From positions 1 through 60,841 of the forward strand of contig JAFIFH010000005.1 of the NCBI GenBank assembly GCA_020832105.1: DNA of 60,841 nt, in the 5' to 3' direction. Of the stretch, positions 56,387 through 60,841 are shown one piece after another. The notes under the pieces were generated by a model, which saw only the letters and a list, made by a program, of their open reading frames with translations, made no database searches and was not told the DNA's origin. Position 1 is the stretch's first letter. The number at the start of each line of letters is the position of its first letter. The translations under genes were made by a program, and so were the position numbers. The DNA comes from Idiomarina sp. GTDB lineage: Bacteria > Pseudomonadota > Gammaproteobacteria > Enterobacterales > Alteromonadaceae.

Positions 56387-56469
56387 TCGCGCCGTTCGGG
56401 CATATCCGAGCATTCTTTTCTTGTAAGCAATCGCGTACTTTGACTTAAACCAATTAGAAGATTTATGGC

Positions 56470-57909
56470 ATGAAACGAAGCAGACTTGGGTTAATCGCCC
56501 TTGGGCTTGGTCTTGCACCCGCCCCCGCAATGGCCGCAACAGGCCCTCTCGACTTAACGTCCTCAGCCATCGGCTACATCGCGCTGATTATTTTTACTTT
56601 GGCTTACTTACTGGTCATGGGTGAAGAAAAACTTCACCTGCGTAAATCTAAGCCGGTACTTGTCGCAGCAGGGCTGATTTGGGCACTGATTGGCTGGCAA
56701 TATGTTAATGCAGGCATGCCCTACGAAACCGGCGAAGCTTTTAAGCATACGCTACTCGAATTCGCTGAGCTGATGCTCTTCTTGCTGGTCGCCATGACCT
56801 ATATTAACGCGCTAGAAGAGCGCAGGGCATTTGACGCCTTACGAGCCTGGTTGGTGCGCAAAGGCTTCAGTTACCCGACGCTATTCTGGATTACCGGCAT
56901 CCTCTCGTTTTTCCTATCCCCCATTGCAGACAACCTGACGACGGCCCTTTTGATGTGCGCCGTGGTGATGAAAGTCGCCGAGAACGACAGTAAATTCATA
57001 GGGTTGAGCTGTGTGAATATCGTGATTGCAGCGAATGCGGGTGGTGCCTTTAGTCCCTTTGGTGACATTACCACATTGATGGTGTGGCAGGCTGGTGTCT
57101 TAGAATTCACCGAATTCTTCGTACTCTTTATTCCTGCAGCGGTGAGTTACCTGGTGCCCGCAACCATCATGTATTATTTTGTTCCGCGGAAAAAACCAGG
57201 TGGGGTTGTTGAACAAGTAGAGCTTAAACGCGGTGCGATTCGTATTGCCTGCCTGTTCGTTTTCACCATAGCCACCGCGGTGGTGTTTAAAACCACCCTT
57301 AACCTGCCACCGGTCATGGGCATGATGATGGGCCTGGGCTATCTACAGTTCTTCGGGTACTTCCTGCGTATGACCTTACCCGGATCACTTGCCCGCAAAC
57401 GCGCTAGGGCTGAGCAAGCCGGCGACGTGCAAGCTTTAAAACGTTTAGGCGGTGTCGTTCCCTTTGACGTGTTTAGCCGGGTCCAACGCGCCGAATGGGA
57501 CACCTTACTGTTCTTCTACGGGGTGGTGATGTGTGTGGGTGGTCTTGGATATATGGGCTACTTGTCGATACTCTCAAACTTCCTGTACCTGGACTGGAAC
57601 GCGACAGGTGCGAATATCGTGCTAGGGGTCGTCAGCGCGGTCATCGATAATATTCCAGTCATGTTCGCGGTGTTAACCATGATGCCTGACATGAGTCACG
57701 GTCATTGGTTGCTGATTACATTGACTGCTGGCATTGGTGGTAGTTTGTTATCAGTGGGGTCAGCTGCTGGGGTGGCACTAATGGGACAGGCTCGCGGTCA
57801 CTACACGTTCTTCGGTCACCTGAAGTGGGCGCCGGTGATCATGCTAGGTTACGCTGCAGGGGTTGGCACCCACCTGTTGCTAAACGCCAGTTATTTCCAG
57901 ATTCATTAA
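56470..57909 (+). CDS. nhaD: Sodium/proton antiporter NhaD
   Basis: 479 residues. A signal-like N-terminus (MKRSRLGLIALGLGLAPAPA) precedes about twelve membrane segments. Conserved blocks include SFFLSPIADNLTTALLM, ANAGGAFSPFGDITTLMVW, VSAVIDNIPVMFAVLTM and GIGGSLLSVGSAAGVALMG, as in NhaD of Vibrio and Halomonas. It expels sodium in exchange for protons at alkaline pH, a marine trait. A two-codon ORF, ATG GCA TGA (56465-56473), overlaps its start. Its terminator lies in the next gene. Confidence 0.93.
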   Translation: MKRSRLGLIALGLGLAPAPAMAATGPLDLTSSAIGYIALIIFTLAYLLVMGEEKLHLRKSKPVLVAAGLIWALIGWQYVNAGMPYETGEAFKHTLLEFAELMLFLLVAMTYINALEERRAFDALRAWLVRKGFSYPTLFWITGILSFFLSPIADNLTTALLMCAVVMKVAENDSKFIGLSCVNIVIAANAGGAFSPFGDITTLMVWQAGVLEFTEFFVLFIPAAVSYLVPATIMYYFVPRKKPGGVVEQVELKRGAIRIACLFVFTIATAVVFKTTLNLPPVMGMMMGLGYLQFFGYFLRMTLPGSLARKRARAEQAGDVQALKRLGGVVPFDVFSRVQRAEWDTLLFFYGVVMCVGGLGYMGYLSILSNFLYLDWNATGANIVLGVVSAVIDNIPVMFAVLTMMPDMSHGHWLLITLTAGIGGSLLSVGSAAGVALMGQARGHYTFFGHLKWAPVIMLGYAAGVGTHLLLNASYFQIH

Positions 57910-57947
57910 AAAACGGCATCGCCAACCGCGGTGCTTAATGAAAGAGA

Positions 57948-58385
57948 CTAGTCTCGGCGCTTAAATATGCCGCGATTGATTCCCCTTGGAGGCGCCTTCA
58001 CTGGCGCCTTTTTATATTTACGTCGTACCCAATTGATCATCCGCAGAATCCCAGGCTGTAATACTAACCAGCGCTCCAGCCGGTATTTCCCTGGGACGTC
58101 CGAAAGAATTAGCGCAGCAAGGATGGTCAGTAGCCCCTGGCCCGGAAGCACCAACATCAATAGGCCTGCAATTAATAACAAAAAAGCCAGTATATTACGC
58201 CCAACAAGCAACCAATGTGCTGTCAATCCACGTCTCCGCAAACGGTGTGCTGCCAAAAAGTAATCTGCAGGCATATAAATGATTAGAACGGGTACTAAAA
58301 CCAGCGACACTAATGCAAGGACTAAGCTTACAGCGGTAAAAAGCGGTAAGAATGGCTGTATCAACGCAAAGGCGTCAGCAATCAT
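57948..58385 (-). CDS. PGPGW-type small membrane protein
   Basis: 145 residues with two hydrophobic regions, LFTAVSLVLALVSLVLVPVLII and ILAFLLLIAGLLMLVLPGQG. The PGQG-LTILAALILSDVPGK block resembles the short membrane family named after a PGPGW motif, though here it reads PGQGL. A basic C-terminus (WVRRKYKKAPVKAPPRG) follows. The function is unknown. It lies 27 bases after the patatin gene on the same strand. Confidence 0.6.
   Translation of the reverse strand: MIADAFALIQPFLPLFTAVSLVLALVSLVLVPVLIIYMPADYFLAAHRLRRRGLTAHWLLVGRNILAFLLLIAGLLMLVLPGQGLLTILAALILSDVPGKYRLERWLVLQPGILRMINWVRRKYKKAPVKAPPRGINRGIFKRRD
57990..58016 (+). terminator. nhaD terminator embedded in the facing gene
   Basis: AGGCGCC (57990-57996) and GGCGCCT (58003-58009) form a stem followed by TTTTTATATTT. 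It is read from nhaD and falls inside the 3' coding part of the convergent membrane-protein gene. Confidence 0.75.
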
Positions 58386-58412
58386 AAGGGTGCTTTTTCC
58401 GGTTTAAACTGT

Positions 58413-59285
58413 TCAGGATTCATCGATAGCCTCGGGTTGATAACAGTTAACAAATTGCTCACCCACTTTTTTACCGTGAAGGTAGCCTCTGCGCAAACTT
58501 GCAGTATTACGCGACAAACGACCAACTTTGAATTCTTTACCGGGGGCTAGCATCCGCACTGTACAATCGTCGGGCGGCGAATCAATGAAATCAAGTGAGC
58601 GGTTGTAGTGGTCAAAACGACTTCTGGTGGCACGAGCAAGCGCTGGCTGGCTGCGCAACATAAGATTCATAAAGGTTTTATTTGCCGGGCGCTTACGGTA
58701 GCCGTGGCTCTGCGACAAAATCACCGTAATGTCCGTAGCCCCCCATTTATAAGCGGTCTCTACCGGTATAGAATCGCTCAAGCCACCATCCGTCATTGCC
58801 ATCCCTTTAACATTTGGGTAATCGCGATACGCAATCGGAATGGCGCAGGTGGCAGGCAACAAATGCCCCATGTTATCCAAGGTAATTTCACTGTAACAGG
58901 GCTTGCCATCACGGATACGGGTGCAAACAACATACAGCGGTATCCCTCGTTCAACGAACACATGCTCGTTCATCGCCACATCACGCACAGACTCCTCCAG
59001 CAGCCACTTAACATCAGTTAAGTGACCACCAGTCATGGCTCGTCTGAAATTAATGAACTCGGGTTTCGTGGCATGACTCTGAAACACCTTGTAGGTGCGT
59101 TGGTAATCACCTGACAGATAACTCAGCGAGGCGATAGAACCTGCAGACACGCCAATGACATAATCAAAAGGATAAAAATCAGCCTGAATAAAGGCATCCA
59201 GCACACCGGCGGCAAAAATACCGCGCATAGCACCACCTTCGACCACTAAAGCCCGGTGGCCACTAGGTTTATGCGGTAACAACAT
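58413..59285 (-). CDS. Patatin-like phospholipase
   Basis: 290 residues with ALVVEGGAMRGIFAAGVLDA (oxyanion hole), YVIGVSAGSIASLSYLSGD (nucleophile Ser in GxSxG) and MTDGGLSDSIPVE (catalytic Asp in DGG), the complete patatin dyad. It resembles E. coli YjjU. It is probably an intracellular lipid acyl hydrolase; the substrate is unknown. There is no signal peptide. Confidence 0.9.
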   Translation of the reverse strand: MLLPHKPSGHRALVVEGGAMRGIFAAGVLDAFIQADFYPFDYVIGVSAGSIASLSYLSGDYQRTYKVFQSHATKPEFINFRRAMTGGHLTDVKWLLEESVRDVAMNEHVFVERGIPLYVVCTRIRDGKPCYSEITLDNMGHLLPATCAIPIAYRDYPNVKGMAMTDGGLSDSIPVETAYKWGATDITVILSQSHGYRKRPANKTFMNLMLRSQPALARATRSRFDHYNRSLDFIDSPPDDCTVRMLAPGKEFKVGRLSRNTASLRRGYLHGKKVGEQFVNCYQPEAIDES

Positions 59286-59363
59286 AGTCGCGTCCTTTAT
59301 CTGGCAGAGGTATCATTGTAGTAAGTCTTAATCAGACAGACTAATTTGCAAGCAGAAGGTTCG

Positions 59364-59391
59364 CAAAAAAAGGCTGCACATGGCAGCCTTT
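59364..59391 (-). terminator. Intrinsic terminator after the universal stress gene
   Basis: AAAGGCTGC (59369-59377) and GCAGCCTTT (59383-59391) form a stem; on the minus strand a T run follows. It lies 33 bases after the usp stop codon. Confidence 0.8.
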
Positions 59392-59424
59392 GAAACTTAT
59401 TTACGAAACCCAGCCTTCGCTAAA

Positions 59425-60285
59425 TTATCTTAATAGCAACAAGGGAACCTTGCTATTCATCAATAATTTGTTGGTGTGACTACCAACAAAGAACTCGCGA
59501 ATCTTCGAGTGACCATAGGCGCCGGCAACAATCGCATCCAACTGATGGTCTTCTGCATACTCAAGTAAACTGTCTTCAACGTTGCCTTGCAACAATTCGC
59601 TTTGCACGTTAAAGCCTTTGCTTTCAAGGCGCTCTCGAGCCCAGTTGAGATCTGCCAGGTTGTCATTGTTCTCAGACCCTACCATGACCAAGTGAATCGG
59701 CACCCCCACAAACAACGGGCTGTCTGCCACCATCTCCGTCGCTTTACGGGCTGTCGCACTGCCATCATACGCAATCATGATTTTTTCGGGGGCTTTAAAT
59801 TTACCTGTGACCACCCAAACCGGACGGCTCACTGCACGAATCACACGCTCCACCTGGTGCCCGATATGCTGGCCAATACCTTCACCGTGACGACCCTGCT
59901 TACCAATCACCAGCAAACGAGTTTCGTCTTGCACCGCTAGCACCGTATCAACCAGGTCACCGTGGCGCTGACGGGTGACAATGTCAGTCAAGGTGCTAAA
60001 TTTCTCTTTCACATGCCGCTCTGCAGCATCCAGTACCATTAAACCCTGACGGCGCGCTAGTTTGGCCCGCTTCTCTTCGATTTCAGCCAGTTCCAGTAAC
60101 AGGTTCTGCCGTGTATCGACGCCGATATTGCCGCTAAAATCCATATCGTTTGGGGTGCGCACATCATCCAGTACATTAAGTAGTACCAACGCATTACCCA
60201 ACCGTTGTGCTGACCAGGCGGCATAATCACAAACGCTTTGTGTTAAGCCACTTCCATCAACACACGCAATAGTATGTGTGGTCAT
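59425..60285 (-). CDS. Tandem universal stress protein
   Basis: 286 residues with two UspA-like domains. The first starts TIACVDGSGLTQSVCDYAAW and has LLVIGKQGRHGEGIGQH. The second starts KIMIAYDGSATARKATEMV and ends VAGAYGHSKIREFFVGSHT, the ATP-type G-x2-G-x9-G-S motif. Proteins of this type bind nucleotides and aid stress survival. It is 24 bases downstream of the SulP transporter gene on the same strand, so the two are probably one operon, a common pairing. Confidence 0.93.
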   Translation of the reverse strand: MTTHTIACVDGSGLTQSVCDYAAWSAQRLGNALVLLNVLDDVRTPNDMDFSGNIGVDTRQNLLLELAEIEEKRAKLARRQGLMVLDAAERHVKEKFSTLTDIVTRQRHGDLVDTVLAVQDETRLLVIGKQGRHGEGIGQHIGHQVERVIRAVSRPVWVVTGKFKAPEKIMIAYDGSATARKATEMVADSPLFVGVPIHLVMVGSENNDNLADLNWARERLESKGFNVQSELLQGNVEDSLLEYAEDHQLDAIVAGAYGHSKIREFFVGSHTNKLLMNSKVPLLLLR

Positions 60286-60309
60286 GATTGAATCCTTATG
60301 GTTATTAAA

Positions 60310-60841
60310 TTAATGGCCGTCCATTAGTTTAGCGGCAGCGTCAGGATCATTGGCAACACCAAATTTATCGACCACTGTTTCAGTGGCTTTGTTCATACCC
60401 ACCACTTCCACTTCAGCACCTTCTCGACGGAACTTAATGATCACGCGATCCAGTGCAGATACCGAGGTGATGTCCCAAAAGTGCGCACGATCCAGGTTAA
60501 TCTCAACCTTATCAAGCGCTTCTTTAAAGTCAAAAGATTCGATGAATTTCTCAGCCGAACTGAAGAAGACTTGACCTGCAACATTATATTGGCGGCTATT
60601 GCCGTCTTTAGACAGTTTAGAAGACACATGCATATAGTTGCCAACTTTCGCCGCAAAGAATACCGCGGCAAGCAACACACCGACGAATACACCATAGGCT
60701 AGGTTATGAGTCCACACCACCACTACCACGGTGGCTATCATCACGATATTGGTGCTCATTGGATGCTTTTTAAGATCGGTAATCGATGCCCAGCTAAAGG
60801 TACCAATCGATACCATGATCATCACCGCCACCAGAGCAGCC
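60310..60841 (-). CDS. SulP-family anion transporter with STAS domain (partial)
   Basis: The frame is open to the right edge, so only the C-terminal 176 codons are seen. The membrane part ends with ALVAVMIMVSIGTFSW and IVMIATVVVVVWTHNLAYGV, then AVFFAAKVGNYMHV, the SulP C-terminal helices. A STAS domain (about the last 100 residues) follows, with VAGQVFFSSAEKFIESFD and HFWDITSVSALDRVIIKF. SulP proteins move sulfate, bicarbonate or similar anions; those paired with Usp are often annotated as bicarbonate-type, but the substrate cannot be told here. Confidence 0.88.
   Translation of the reverse strand, partial: AALVAVMIMVSIGTFSWASITDLKKHPMSTNIVMIATVVVVVWTHNLAYGVFVGVLLAAVFFAAKVGNYMHVSSKLSKDGNSRQYNVAGQVFFSSAEKFIESFDFKEALDKVEINLDRAHFWDITSVSALDRVIIKFRREGAEVEVVGMNKATETVVDKFGVANDPDAAAKLMDGH

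Noticed and set aside
56231..56469. Sodium riboswitch ahead of nhaD
   Set aside because: I looked for a compact, strongly paired leader and see only weak stems.

Overview
The window is 60.8 kb of ordinary chromosome from a gammaproteobacterium. Gene order and protein sequences point to the Alteromonadales, most like Idiomarina, Aliidiomarina or Shewanella. The blocks mnmE-yidC-yidD-rnpA-rpmH, dnaA-dnaN-recF-gyrB, glyQS, fadBA-pepQ-trkH, and trkA-rsmB-fmt-def-dprA-smg-tsaC-hemF form the replication-origin neighbourhood of that order. Placement at family level is inference from gene order and protein recall; no database search was run. I see no rRNA, tRNA, insertion sequence, prophage or CRISPR array. 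The left and right edges cut through yihI and a SulP-type transporter.

Layout. 1-9200: yihI (partial), a structured leader or small-RNA region, a DUF885 lipoprotein, cytochrome c4, engB, a DMT permease and polA, then a 520-bp gene-poor stretch upstream of polA. 9200-14200: a DUF945 protein, a TetR regulator and an SLC13/TrkA-C permease on one strand, then aroE. 14200-20350: a group II truncated haemoglobin diverging from aroE, then a run on the minus strand read dprA, smg, topoisomerase-type zinc-finger protein, tsaC, hemF, rluF, TPR-like membrane protein. 20500-24900: def-fmt-rsmB-trkA on the plus strand. 24900-33550: trkH, pepQ and slt on the minus strand, then fadB-fadA and tusA on the plus strand. 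33550-40000: a GNAT acetyltransferase, a membrane-anchored XRE regulator, tag, glyQ-glyS and a lipoprotein hydrolase. 40150-46300: gyrB, recF, dnaN and dnaA on the minus strand. 46500-51400: rpmH, rnpA, yidD, yidC, a small membrane protein and mnmE on the plus strand. 51400-60841: DUF2959 lipoprotein, a degenerate GGDEF-EAL protein, a YceB-like lipoprotein, Nudix hydrolase, AI-2E-type permease, NhaD antiporter, PGPGW-type membrane protein, patatin, tandem Usp, and a SulP transporter with STAS domain.

Functionally the window holds replication initiation (dnaA, dnaN, gyrB, recF, polA) and translation initiation and tRNA functions (def, fmt, rsmB, glyQS, mnmE, tsaC, rnpA, tusA). It also holds membrane protein insertion (yidC, yidD), potassium and sodium homeostasis (trkA/trkH, nhaD), and beta-oxidation (fadBA).

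The parts most worth a second look are not a new defence or metabolic island, which I do not find. They are: two perfect 16-bp parS-type palindromes inside recF and a near-perfect one inside pepQ; a structured, terminator-ended minus-strand transcript candidate at about 715-950 with a 28-codon ORF; a second structured small-ORF region at about 8945-9175; a membrane-anchored HTH protein; and a GGDEF-EAL protein that has lost every catalytic signature.
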